Part shown: one piece after another, positions 41,638 through 50,234 of the stretch
How positions within the stretch are numbered: the first letter of the stretch is position 1
Layout: each line of letters opens with the position of its first letter
NCBI GenBank assembly: GCA_031431475.1
Contig: JANPDL010000011.1
Span: 8,415 to 72,414 of the forward strand
DNA from: JADCCX01 sp031431475
Lineage (GTDB): Bacteria; Pseudomonadota; Alphaproteobacteria; Rhizobiales; Beijerinckiaceae
Reading direction: 5' to 3'
DNA length: 64,000 nucleotides
Notes under the pieces: model-generated
Told to the model about the DNA's origin: nothing
What the model saw: only the letters and a program-made list of their open reading frames with translations
The model's database searches: none
Program-made: the position numbers and the translations under genes

Positions 41638-42093
41638 ATGATAAACGCTGAAATGGTCGCTGCGTTAGAGCAGAATAAGACTGTCCCAAGCTTGGGGCAG
41701 ACGGTGGCGGCCCAACGGGCTGAGCACGTTCTGGCTGTCTTGAAGCAGTCGGCAAAGCCTCTGGGAGCTTACGAACTGATCGACCGTCTTGCGGCGACAG
41801 GCAACCGGATTGCTCCCACGCAAATGTACCGTGTTCTCGGGCAACTGAAAGATGCCGGGCTGATCCTGCGGGTGGAAAGCCAGAACGCCTTCATCGCGGC
41901 GCAGCACGTGCACCAGCCTGATGAGCCTCTTGCCTTGCTCGTCTGCGCCTGTTGCGGGCGTGTCGATGAGGCGAAAGCGGACTTCCTTACGCCAGCCCTG
42001 ACACCAACGGCAAACGCCTTGGGGTTCAAGCCTCAGCGAAGCTCGCTGGAAGTGATCGGCGAGTGCTGCGCCTGCCGCGATTCACCGGATTGA
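41638..42093 (+). CDS. zur: Fur-family regulator, probably Zur
   Basis: A 151-residue dimeric metal-sensing repressor. The winged helix includes RAEHVLAVLKQSAKPLGAYE and RIAPTQMYRVLGQLKDAGLI (about residues 60-80), then HVHQPDEPLALLVCACCGRV with histidines and the first CxxC, and GECCACRD with the second CxxC, which form the structural zinc site. The HH-rich iron region typical of Fur is lacking, and the N-terminal extension with the late CxxC pair is common in Zur. Context (CobW, TonB, ABC) supports zinc. ATG at 41638 with GGAGGG 4 bases upstream. Confidence 0.8.
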   Translation: MINAEMVAALEQNKTVPSLGQTVAAQRAEHVLAVLKQSAKPLGAYELIDRLAATGNRIAPTQMYRVLGQLKDAGLILRVESQNAFIAAQHVHQPDEPLALLVCACCGRVDEAKADFLTPALTPTANALGFKPQRSSLEVIGECCACRDSPD

Positions 42094-42345
42094 CTGTCGG
42101 CACTGTCGGCGCTTCTCATCTCCAAACACAGCTTTGCTTCCATTTCTCAGTCACATCTCCCCAGAGGAGCATCAATGCGCACCCCTTTCTGCACTTCCCT
42201 TGTCCGTCTCGGCTTCGCAGCAAGGGTGAAGGAAATGTGATCATGTCCAATCGGTCAATCATGAAGGCTGCGAGCATGACTTGTTTCAAATGTTTCCCAG
42301 CAAAGCGCATCACAGACACGACCGTTCAATTTACCTCGGAACGCG
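42094..42345. other. Intergenic region between zur-like gene and LysR gene
   Basis: About 250 bp between two converging genes. Two tiny frames (42175-42240, with GAGGAG upstream, and 42243-42362) have no recognisable product, and the second overlaps the LysR end. I see no gene I can support. Confidence 0.35.
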
Positions 42346-43305
42346 TCAGTCTTCTGGCCTGAACGAACCAGACTTGCCGGGCGCTGGCCTGTCGGTGCTT
42401 GTGAAATCAGCAAGAAAATCAATATTTTGCGTGGTGGCATATGCAGCGAATGCGCTCACCAGCGGCGAATGAACGCCTCCACTTGGCTGCACCAGGACGA
42501 CATCAGACACAAGCCTCGGCCGAAACGGCAGGATGGCCAGCCGCGTGTCTGCGGCAAGCTGCAGGCCTGGTGACGGCACAATGGTGGCACCACCCAGGGC
42601 AGCCGCCAGTTCACAGACGGCCGCCGTTGTTCGCGCTTCAATCCGCAGGTGACGCTGTATGCCTTCGAGCGAAAAAATGCGGTCAACTTCGGTCCGGAAG
42701 CCGGAGTCCGGCATGTAGGAAATGAAGATTTCTCCAGTCAGGTCGCGTGCGTGGACTGTCTTGCCAGCCAAAGCCAACCAATGACTGCTTGGCACAACGC
42801 AGGCTGCCTCTGTCTGGCCGATAACGCTTGTTTCGATACCTGATCCGGAAATCGCCTCGAATGTGATGCCAATATCTGTCTGGCGAAACGAGGCCCAGTC
42901 GAGCGCGTTGAGCGTTGCAACCACCTCCAATGAGATGGAAGCCTGAGGATGCAAGCGCATGAAGGGCGCCACGAGATGGTGGCTGACATGCGACAGGAGG
43001 CTCGGTACCACGCCGAGCCGCAACTGGCCTTCGCCCCTGTCGCGCAACATCTGCATGCTGTTCTCGATATGCCCGAGGCCGAGATAGGCCCGTGCTACCT
43101 CGGCATGCAGCGCTCTTCCCCGCGTTGTCGGCACCAGATTGCGGGAAGCCCGCGTGAACAATGGAAAGCCTGCGCTTTCCTCGAAATCGGCAATGATGCG
43201 GCTGATCGCGGGTTGTGACACGCCAAGTTGCTGTGACGCCCGCGTCACCGAGCCCAAGGACATAACGGCGTGATACGCTTCCAACTGCTTCAGGGTGATC
43301 GACAT
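42346..43305 (-). CDS. LysR-family transcriptional regulator
   Basis: A 319-residue regulator. The N-terminal winged helix-turn-helix (ITLKQLEAYHAVMSLGSVTR, then ASQQLGVSQPAISRIIADFE) is followed by a periplasmic-binding-protein-like effector domain (about 90-300). It is divergent from soxB with 94 bp between starts, so it likely activates the sarcosine oxidase operon in response to a substrate or intermediate. The gene marks the left end of the catabolic island. Confidence 0.92.
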   Translation of the reverse strand: MSITLKQLEAYHAVMSLGSVTRASQQLGVSQPAISRIIADFEESAGFPLFTRASRNLVPTTRGRALHAEVARAYLGLGHIENSMQMLRDRGEGQLRLGVVPSLLSHVSHHLVAPFMRLHPQASISLEVVATLNALDWASFRQTDIGITFEAISGSGIETSVIGQTEAACVVPSSHWLALAGKTVHARDLTGEIFISYMPDSGFRTEVDRIFSLEGIQRHLRIEARTTAAVCELAAALGGATIVPSPGLQLAADTRLAILPFRPRLVSDVVLVQPSGGVHSPLVSAFAAYATTQNIDFLADFTSTDRPAPGKSGSFRPED

Positions 43306-43327
43306 GTTAGGTCAGTTTCAGGAAAAA

Positions 43328-43349
43328 ATGATATAATTTCATAGATCAT
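43328..43349. promoter_or_regulatory. Candidate LysR operator in the divergent region
   Basis: ATGAT-N12-ATCAT inside an AT-rich stretch between the LysR gene and soxB. LysR regulators usually bind T-N11-A dyads in such positions. The arms are short, so this is tentative. Confidence 0.4.
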
Positions 43350-43399
43350 ATTGGCAAAGTCTCATACTTCAATATTATGTATCCGTTGGGATCATTTTG

Positions 43400-44647
43400 A
43401 TGCAGCGCTACTCCTTCTTCAGTCTGGCCCGGAACGCGCTCTCGCAACACGAGGGCTGGCAACGGGCATGGCGCAGCCCTCCGCTGAAACCTGAATATGA
43501 CCTTGTTATCGTGGGTGCAGGGGGACATGGCCTGTCCACCGCCTATCATCTCGCCAAGGAGCACGGCATCACGAATGTGGCCGTCATTGAGAAGGGCTGG
43601 CTGGGCGGCGGCAACACGGCGCGCAACACGCACACTATCCGCTCTAACTACCTGCGCGATGTCAGCATCCGCTTCCACGATGTGTCGGTGAAGCTCTACG
43701 AGCAGCTCTCGCGTGAGCTCAACTACAACATCCTGTTCAGCCAGCGCAGCATGATCGACCTGATCCAGAGCTGGTCCAAGCTGCGCGATTTGCGCCGCCG
43801 GTCCCTCGCGATGGCACTGCACGGCCCGGACTATCAGCTAATCTCGGTGCCAGATGTGCAGAAGCGCATCCCGGCGATGGGTGACCTGTCAGGCGTACGG
43901 CTCCCGCCACTCGCAGGCATGCTGCATCCGGCAGGCGCCATGGCGCGGCATGATGCCGTGGCCTGGTCCTATGCCAGAGCGGCGGATTCACGGGGTGTCG
44001 AGATTCATCAACACACCGAGGTGACAGGGTTTACCTTCGGCACAAATGGTGCGGTCACGGGCGTTGAAACGAACCGCGGGACCGTCCGCGCCAGGAAAGT
44101 TGCCTTGGCGACGGCAGGCAACACGAGCCACGTGATCGCCAAGGCGGGGCTCAATCTGCCGCTGGTGACACGCAACCTGCAGGCCTTCGTTTCCGAGCCG
44201 GTCAAGCCCATCATCGATGTCATCGTGAACTGCCCCGATGTCGGGCTCTATGTGATGCAGTCGGACAAGGGCGAGCTTGTGATCGGCGGTGGCACCGATC
44301 CCATTCCGTCCTATCGTCAGGGCTGCCACTTCTCGACATTTGAAGATGTGGTTGCTTCGCTGGTCGAGCTGTTCCCGCGCTTCAAAAGCCTGAAGATGCT
44401 GAGGCAATGGGGCGGTGCCATCGAGTTTGCCTATGATGCCAGCCCGATCATTTCCAAAACGACGATTGAGGGCCTGCATGTCAGCACAGGCTGGTATGGC
44501 GGCTTCAAGTCGATCCCTGTCGGTGGGCTGACCTATGCGCATCTTCTGGCTACCGGCGATCCGCATCCGCTGGCGGAAGCGTTTGGTCTGGATCGTTTCA
44601 CCGGCCTGCGGTTCCTGCTTGAGGCAGGCACCGTTGCACAACGCTGA
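43400..44647 (+). CDS. soxB: Sarcosine oxidase, beta subunit
   Basis: A 415-residue flavoprotein subunit of heterotetrameric sarcosine oxidase, which demethylates sarcosine to glycine and passes the methyl carbon to tetrahydrofolate. N-terminal MQRYSFFSLARNALSQHEGW is subunit-specific, followed by the FAD-binding DLVIVGAGGHGLSTAYHLAK near residue 34 and GWLGGGNTARNTHTIRSNYL near 69. The C-terminal region GLHVSTGWYGGFKSIPVGG matches the family. The ATG at 43400 overlaps an in-frame TTG upstream. First gene of the soxBDAG operon. Confidence 0.95.
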   Translation: MQRYSFFSLARNALSQHEGWQRAWRSPPLKPEYDLVIVGAGGHGLSTAYHLAKEHGITNVAVIEKGWLGGGNTARNTHTIRSNYLRDVSIRFHDVSVKLYEQLSRELNYNILFSQRSMIDLIQSWSKLRDLRRRSLAMALHGPDYQLISVPDVQKRIPAMGDLSGVRLPPLAGMLHPAGAMARHDAVAWSYARAADSRGVEIHQHTEVTGFTFGTNGAVTGVETNRGTVRARKVALATAGNTSHVIAKAGLNLPLVTRNLQAFVSEPVKPIIDVIVNCPDVGLYVMQSDKGELVIGGGTDPIPSYRQGCHFSTFEDVVASLVELFPRFKSLKMLRQWGGAIEFAYDASPIISKTTIEGLHVSTGWYGGFKSIPVGGLTYAHLLATGDPHPLAEAFGLDRFTGLRFLLEAGTVAQR

Positions 44648-44659
44648 GAGCCCAATTCC

Positions 44660-44923
44660 ATGCTGATACTGACATGCCCGTGGTGTGGTGAACGGCCCGA
44701 AGGCGAGTTCATGAATCTGGGCGAAGCTGTACCACCGCGCGCTGACGACCCGTCCGCCATGACTGACGCAGAGTGGTCCGCCTCCATCAATGAGCGCAGG
44801 AATATTCGCGGGCGGCATACCGAACGCTGGTGGCACATGCGCGGTTGCGGCACTATTTTTGCCGTGGTCCGTGACACGATCACGCATGACCTATTTGAAG
44901 CCGCTGACGAGCCCCGGCCATGA
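44660..44923 (+). CDS. soxD: Sarcosine oxidase, delta subunit
   Basis: An 87-residue small subunit with the zinc-binding start LILTCPWCGERPEGEF and the conserved HTERWWHMRGCGTIFAVVRD, where a Cys and His complete the site. It has no known catalytic role but is required for the complex. It sits 12 bp after soxB and overlaps soxA by 4 bp (ATGA). Confidence 0.95.
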   Translation: MLILTCPWCGERPEGEFMNLGEAVPPRADDPSAMTDAEWSASINERRNIRGRHTERWWHMRGCGTIFAVVRDTITHDLFEAADEPRP

Positions 44924-47853
44924 CCACGTCGCGATTGCTTTCCGGTGGGCGCATTGACCGTTCGCGCCCTCTCCGGTTCTCCTTTGACGGGATGAAGCTT
45001 GGCGGCTTCGCGGGTGATACGCTCGCATCGGCCCTGCTTGCCAATGACGCGATGATTGTGGGCCGCAGCTTCAAGCTTCACAGGCCACGCGGTCTGTTTG
45101 GTGCGGGCTCGGATGACCCAAGCTCGATGGTCGAACGCCTTGGTCCAAGACCGGCAGCCAATCAGCTTGCGACAACGCTGCCGCTCGAAGATGGTGCCGT
45201 CTACCGCAGTGTCAGCACCTGGCCCAATGCACGCCACGATGTCGGCGCGGTGGCGCAGTTGTTCTCACGGCTGCTGCCAGCAGGGTTCTACTACAAGACC
45301 TTCATGTGGCCGACCTGGCACCTGTTCGAGCCGTTCATTCGCGGGGCGGCTGGTCTGGGGCGCGTGCCAGGCCACGATGCGTGGGAGCCTGTCAGCGAAA
45401 GCCGGTTTGGTGATTGTGACCTGCTGGTGATTGGTGCGGGACCGGCGGGTCTCGGCGCGGCGCTGGCTGCCGGACGTGGCGGCGCGCGGGTCATTCTGGT
45501 TGATGACGGGACATCCCCCGGCGGCCGGCTGATCAGCGACGGTGGTGATCCGGATGATTGGGTCGGCACGAGCATCGCTGAACTGAAATCGTTGCCCAAC
45601 GTCCATATGCTAATTGCATCCACCGCATGGGGGTATCACGAGCATAATCTCATCACTGTCCTTGAGCGCAATCCGGTGGATGCACCGGACCTCGATTTCA
45701 GGAACTGGAAGATCCGGGCGCGGCAGGTTGTGGTTGCGGCAGGGGCCTTCGAACGGCCCATTCCATTCGCAGACAACGACCGACCGGGCATCATGCTGGC
45801 CTCTGCCGTGCGCACCTGGCTCGGCCGTTTTGGCGTGAGGCCGGGCAAGCAAGCCGTCGTGTTCACCAACAATGATTCCGCCTGCTCGACTGCTCTTGCA
45901 CTGGCAGCGACCGGAGCCGCCGTGACCGTGGTCGATGTACGCCATGAAACGAGCAATCAAGTCAGAGAGGCGCTGGATCAGGCGGGTGTCACGCTGCTGA
46001 ATGGTTCAATGGTCTGCAAAGCCTACGGCAGCAAACGGGTTGAGGCCGTCGATGTCATCGACGCGGATGGAAAGACAATCCGGCTACCCTGCGATCTTGT
46101 CGCATTGTCCGGTGGCTGGAATCCGGCTTTTCACCTGGCGTCACAGACGCGCGAGACCCGCTCGGTCTGGCATGATGATCTTGCAACCTTCGTCGCTTCA
46201 CATGGGGACACCCGTTTTCGGCTGGCAGGTGCAGCCCGTGCCGAGTTCGAGCCGATGGCCTGCGTGCGGGATGGTGTGCGCGCCGCGACCGAAGCCTTGC
46301 AGGCTCTGGGCATGACGACACCATCAATCTCGATACCAGAATTGCATGAGCCCTTCATTGCACGCACGGTCCAGCCACTCTGGTTCGTGCCACCGCGCAA
46401 GAAGGGCGAGAAAGTATTTGTTGATCTCTCCGGCGACGTCACGACGGCTGATCTTGGACTGGCCCTGCGCGAGGGATTCGACTCCATAGAGCTGGTGAAG
46501 CGCTACACAACCGCCGGTATGGGCGTGGATCAGGGCAAATCCGGCAATGTCAATGTCATCGGAATCGTCGGAACGCTGACAGGCACGGCCACGCAGAGTG
46601 TCGGGACCACCACCTTCCGCCCGCCCTTCGTTCCGGTCGAGTTTGGTTCGATAGCCGGAGCGCGACACAAGGCGCGCCTTTATCCGTGGAGGCACACCCC
46701 TCTGACGGACTGGCATATCCAGCAAGGCGCGGTGATGTATGAGGTCGGCCTGCGCTGGCAAAGACCGGGCTTCTATCCGAAGCCTGGCGAAAACGGGCAG
46801 ACAGCAGCATCCCGCGAAGCAAGCGCGGTGCGAAATTCTGTGGGCGTCTATGATGGAACGCCGCTGGGCAAATTCCAGCTGAAGGGACCAGACGTCCCGG
46901 CGCTTCTGGACCTGCTCTACATCAGCGACTTCAGCAAGCTTGCGCCACGGCGCGGCAAGTATGGTGTCATGATGTCGGACGATGGTCTCATCATGGACGA
47001 CGGTGTTGTCTTCCGGCTGAACGATACCCAGTGGCTGCTGCATTCATCGACGGGCGCGGCGGACCGCGTTCACCTGCATATCGAACAGATACTCCAGATC
47101 CATCGTCCGCACTGGCGTGTCAGCATCATCCCGGTGACCTCTCAGTGGGCGAATGCCACTTTGTGCGGCCCGAGAGCGCGCGATGTACTGGCTGCGATGG
47201 AGCCAGACTTTGACATCTCAAGGGAAGCACTGCCTTTCATGGGCATGGCGGAAGGTATGATCGGCGATATTCCCGTGCGCGTGTTCAAGGTCAGCTGGAC
47301 GGGCGAGGCGAGCTTTGAACTCAACACGCCTGCCCGTTATGCCACTGCCTTGTGGGATAAGGTGATGGCGACAGGAGCACGCTTTGGCATCACTCCGGTC
47401 GGTTCCGAGGCCAATCATATCCTGCGCGTCGAGGCCGGATATCTGTCGACGGGCCACGAGGTGGACGGCACCTCGGATGCCTATGATCTCGGCTTTGGTC
47501 CGCTGGTTTCGAAAACCAAACTGGACTTCATGGGCAAGCGCTCGATGGACCTGCGCCGCAAGGCAGACCCGGAGCGCTTCGAGCTTGTCGGGTATTTGCC
47601 GGTCGAGCCATCGCGCATGGTTCCGGAAGGCGCGCCAATCACACCGGGCGGCAACAAGGCTGATCAGGCAGGGTTTGTTTCAGCCTGTGTGATGAGCGTC
47701 GCACTCGGCCGGTCTATTGCCTTGGGGCTTCTGCACAAGGGGCGCAGCCGCATGGGGGAAACGGTCCATGCGCGGGTTCGGGACGAAATCATCCCGATGA
47801 CAGTGGTTGCACCGGTATTCCATGATGCCGATCGTTCGCGGGTGAAATCATGA
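44920..47853 (+). CDS. soxA: Sarcosine oxidase, alpha subunit
   Basis: A 977-residue subunit. The N-terminal ~100 residues (LRFSFDGMKLGGFAGDTLAS; GRSFKLHRPRGLFGAGSDDP) are a ferredoxin-like fold without iron-sulfur cysteines, as usual in SoxA. A dinucleotide-binding oxidoreductase domain begins with LLVIGAGPAGLGAALAAGRG near residue 168. From about 600 a GcvT-like aminomethyltransferase domain binds folate (YEVGLRWQRPGFYPKPGE; VGVYDGTPLGKFQLKGPD), with a GcvT C-terminal barrel after about 870. It joins methylene transfer to tetrahydrofolate. ATGA overlaps on both sides couple it to soxD and soxG. Confidence 0.96.
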   Translation: MTTSRLLSGGRIDRSRPLRFSFDGMKLGGFAGDTLASALLANDAMIVGRSFKLHRPRGLFGAGSDDPSSMVERLGPRPAANQLATTLPLEDGAVYRSVSTWPNARHDVGAVAQLFSRLLPAGFYYKTFMWPTWHLFEPFIRGAAGLGRVPGHDAWEPVSESRFGDCDLLVIGAGPAGLGAALAAGRGGARVILVDDGTSPGGRLISDGGDPDDWVGTSIAELKSLPNVHMLIASTAWGYHEHNLITVLERNPVDAPDLDFRNWKIRARQVVVAAGAFERPIPFADNDRPGIMLASAVRTWLGRFGVRPGKQAVVFTNNDSACSTALALAATGAAVTVVDVRHETSNQVREALDQAGVTLLNGSMVCKAYGSKRVEAVDVIDADGKTIRLPCDLVALSGGWNPAFHLASQTRETRSVWHDDLATFVASHGDTRFRLAGAARAEFEPMACVRDGVRAATEALQALGMTTPSISIPELHEPFIARTVQPLWFVPPRKKGEKVFVDLSGDVTTADLGLALREGFDSIELVKRYTTAGMGVDQGKSGNVNVIGIVGTLTGTATQSVGTTTFRPPFVPVEFGSIAGARHKARLYPWRHTPLTDWHIQQGAVMYEVGLRWQRPGFYPKPGENGQTAASREASAVRNSVGVYDGTPLGKFQLKGPDVPALLDLLYISDFSKLAPRRGKYGVMMSDDGLIMDDGVVFRLNDTQWLLHSSTGAADRVHLHIEQILQIHRPHWRVSIIPVTSQWANATLCGPRARDVLAAMEPDFDISREALPFMGMAEGMIGDIPVRVFKVSWTGEASFELNTPARYATALWDKVMATGARFGITPVGSEANHILRVEAGYLSTGHEVDGTSDAYDLGFGPLVSKTKLDFMGKRSMDLRRKADPERFELVGYLPVEPSRMVPEGAPITPGGNKADQAGFVSACVMSVALGRSIALGLLHKGRSRMGETVHARVRDEIIPMTVVAPVFHDADRSRVKS

Positions 47854-48428
47854 TCGGGACACGTTACGACGCAACGCTTAAACGCCTCACGATGCGGACG
47901 CTGTTCGACATTCGTGGCAGTGAAGCAGGTATGGCTGCGGGGCTTGCAAGCGCCGGGATCAGGTTGCCGGTCGTTCGTCACCAACTGCAGCGCGATACAT
48001 CGGGTATTGAGGTCATGCGTCTGGGACCTGGGCGCGTGGTGATACTTGCGCTGCCTGAAGCAGAAACCGCGCTCGACAGCCGCCTTCAGGCTGCTTTTGC
48101 AAGTGTCGCCGATGCTGATTGCGCGCTCGTTTCAGACATGTTCGTCAGCTTCGAACTGTCAGGTCCGGGCAGCGAGGATGTACTCAGACAGGGAGCGCCG
48201 CTTGATCTGTCGAGCCAGCGCTTTCCGGCTGATATGGCAAGCGGCACGGAGCTATGGGCTGCCAGCGTTATCCTGATACGGTCATCCGTTGACCTGACCT
48301 GTTTCCGCATTGTCGTAGAGCGTTCATTTGCGGGATATATCGAGAATTGGCTGATAACGGCGACCGGTGGCCAATCGAGTTTGCGGCCCGGCGTGATGAT
48401 GTCTCCACCAGTGTCACTGCACCCATGA
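47850..48428 (+). CDS. soxG: Sarcosine oxidase, gamma subunit
   Basis: A 192-residue subunit with the GcvT-like N-terminal-half fold of SoxG, including RTLFDIRGSEAGMAAGLASA and FELSGPGSEDVLRQGAPLDL, then CFRIVVERSFAGYIENWL near the end. It completes the tetramer. The start overlaps the soxA stop. No glyA, purU or folD follows, unlike many sox operons; a metallohydrolase gene comes 72 bp later. Confidence 0.92.
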   Translation: MIGTRYDATLKRLTMRTLFDIRGSEAGMAAGLASAGIRLPVVRHQLQRDTSGIEVMRLGPGRVVILALPEAETALDSRLQAAFASVADADCALVSDMFVSFELSGPGSEDVLRQGAPLDLSSQRFPADMASGTELWAASVILIRSSVDLTCFRIVVERSFAGYIENWLITATGGQSSLRPGVMMSPPVSLHP

Positions 48429-48500
48429 TGAGCTTGTCTTGATGCTGGCACTCAAGCGAGCCTATGTCATGATCGTTGCCAGTGACGGGATTGCTCGACC

Positions 48501-49499
48501 ATGAAAGCCACCGCATTCGATATGCATTCGCATTATTATGGCGGATTGGTCGATGATCTGCTGCTGCGGCAGGAGCGTCCCAACGTCTCGCGCAACCCGA
48601 GCGGGCGGCTGGTTCTCAATGCCATGACAGCCTCCACTGAGATGTCGGATGGCTATACCGATCTGGCCGCCCGGCTGGCCTATATGGACGCCAACCGGAT
48701 TGCTACGCAGTTGCTGACATTTCCCGGTGCGCTCGGCGTCGATGTCATGCCCGTGGCGGAAGTCGGCTCTGCCATCCGGGCCTACAACAAACATCTTGCC
48801 GGAATTTGTCACGGCTCCTCCGGTCGCTTCATCGGGCTGGCAGGTCTGCCGCTGGCCGATATGGCGGAAGCCTGTCGCGAGATGACCCGTGTCCGCCTTG
48901 AACTCGGCCTGCTGGGGGCCATTCTGCCGGGTAATTACTTCCTGTCACTGGAGGCCGTAAAAACGCTGGAGCCTGTCTTTCAGGCGGCCAACACGTCTGG
49001 CGCGCTGCTGATGATCCATCCCGGTCTGATGCCCGGCGAAAGCCCGCCCGCACCCTACACCGATACTCCGGTCTACAGGGCATCAGTTTTCAACCTGCAG
49101 GCTTCCCTGTCGCAGATGGCAATGACGGTTCTCGCGGGTAAACTCAGCGAGGCCTATCCAAATATCACCTTCCAGCTGGTCAATCTCGGCGGCACCCTGC
49201 CCTTCGTGCTGGAGCGCCTGGAGGCCGTCGCCCTGTCCCGTCCACCGCATGTGGCGTTTCCCAGAGAGAGCTTGCGCGGGATGGTCTATGATTGCGCCTC
49301 GCTTGGGCCGCGAGCGCTGGAACTGGCGGTGAAGGTCTTCGGTGCCGATCGGATCATGATGGGTACGGACTATCCGATCTTTGCCCCCGATCAGGTGCGC
49401 AGTACGATCGAAGCGGCGAATTTGAGCGATCAGGACAAGGCGCTGATCCTGCACGGCACGGCGCAGCGTGTTGTGGCCCGCCTGAACCGGTCAGTGTGA
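48501..49499 (+). CDS. Amidohydrolase 2 family metallohydrolase (ACMSD-like)
   Basis: A 332-residue TIM-barrel protein of the amidohydrolase-2/ACMSD family. The metal motif is FDMHSHYYGG at the N-terminus; ALLMIHPGLMPGES near 175 holds the next His, NLGGTLPFVLERLE near 230 takes the place of the usual HGGG block, and RIMMGTDYPIFAP near 282 supplies the catalytic Asp. Relatives decarboxylate or hydrolyse ring-cleavage products. Its last 9 bp overlap the converging ABC ATPase gene. Likely part of the catabolic island; substrate unknown. Confidence 0.85.
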   Translation: MKATAFDMHSHYYGGLVDDLLLRQERPNVSRNPSGRLVLNAMTASTEMSDGYTDLAARLAYMDANRIATQLLTFPGALGVDVMPVAEVGSAIRAYNKHLAGICHGSSGRFIGLAGLPLADMAEACREMTRVRLELGLLGAILPGNYFLSLEAVKTLEPVFQAANTSGALLMIHPGLMPGESPPAPYTDTPVYRASVFNLQASLSQMAMTVLAGKLSEAYPNITFQLVNLGGTLPFVLERLEAVALSRPPHVAFPRESLRGMVYDCASLGPRALELAVKVFGADRIMMGTDYPIFAPDQVRSTIEAANLSDQDKALILHGTAQRVVARLNRSV

Positions 49500-50234
49500 C
49501 AGAATCTGGCTGAGAAAGAGCCTGGTCCGTTCTGATTCCGGGGACGCAAAAAACTGGGCGGGCGGGGCTGTCTCCACGATCCGCCCATGGTCCATGAACA
49601 CCATCGTGTCGGCAACCTTGCGGGCAAATCCCATCTCGTGCGTCACGCAGATCATGGTCATGCCGGATTGCGCCAGCTCGATCATGACATCAAGCACCTC
49701 CTTGATCATCTCTGGATCAAGTGCCGAGGTCGGCTCATCAAACAGCATTACCTTGGGTTCCATGCACAGCGAGCGCGCAATGGCGACGCGTTGCTGCTGA
49801 CCACCGGAGAGCTGGGCCGGATATTTCGCGGCCTGTTCAGGAATGCGCACTTTTTCGAGATAGCTCATGGCCCGGTCACGGGCCTCGGCTCTTGGTGTGC
49901 CGCGCGCGCGGCGCTGCGCCAGAACACAATTGTCGAGCACGGTCAGATGCGGAAACAGATTGAATTGCTGGAAGACCATGCCGACCTCGCGTCTGATGGC
50001 AGCGACATTGCGCATGTCTTCGTCGAGCGTGATGCCATCCACGATGATGGTGCCCTCGTCATGCTCTTCGAGCCGGTTGATGCAACGGATCAGGGTTGAT
50101 TTCCCCGAGCCGGAAGGCCCGCAGATAACCACGCGCTGGCCGCTGTTGACGTCCAGATTCACATCCTTGAGGACATGGAAGGTGCCGAACCATTTGTTGA
50201 CGCCACGCATCGAGATCATGGGACCATCGGGCAT
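49491..50234 (-). CDS. Polar amino-acid ABC transporter ATPase (GlnQ/HisP type)
   Basis: A 247-residue ABC ATPase: Walker A GPSGSGKSTLIRCINRLEEH near residue 38, Q-loop VFQQFNLFPHLTVLDN, signature LSGGQQQRVAIARSL, Walker B VMLFDEPTSALDPEM, switch His CVTHEMGFARKVAD. The GlnQ-type features are unambiguous. It is last in the operon Rieske-permease-binding protein-permease-M14-ATPase. TGATG overlap with the M14 gene and GGGGGA upstream favour the ATG at 50234. It may also energise the second permease at 59016. Confidence 0.93.
   Translation of the reverse strand: MPDGPMISMRGVNKWFGTFHVLKDVNLDVNSGQRVVICGPSGSGKSTLIRCINRLEEHDEGTIIVDGITLDEDMRNVAAIRREVGMVFQQFNLFPHLTVLDNCVLAQRRARGTPRAEARDRAMSYLEKVRIPEQAAKYPAQLSGGQQQRVAIARSLCMEPKVMLFDEPTSALDPEMIKEVLDVMIELAQSGMTMICVTHEMGFARKVADTMVFMDHGRIVETAPPAQFFASPESERTRLFLSQILSH

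Noticed and set aside
42175..42362. Two tiny frames (21 and 39 codons) after the zur-like gene
   Set aside because: The first has a good ribosome site but no recognisable product; the second overlaps the end of the converging LysR gene. Too little support for a gene.
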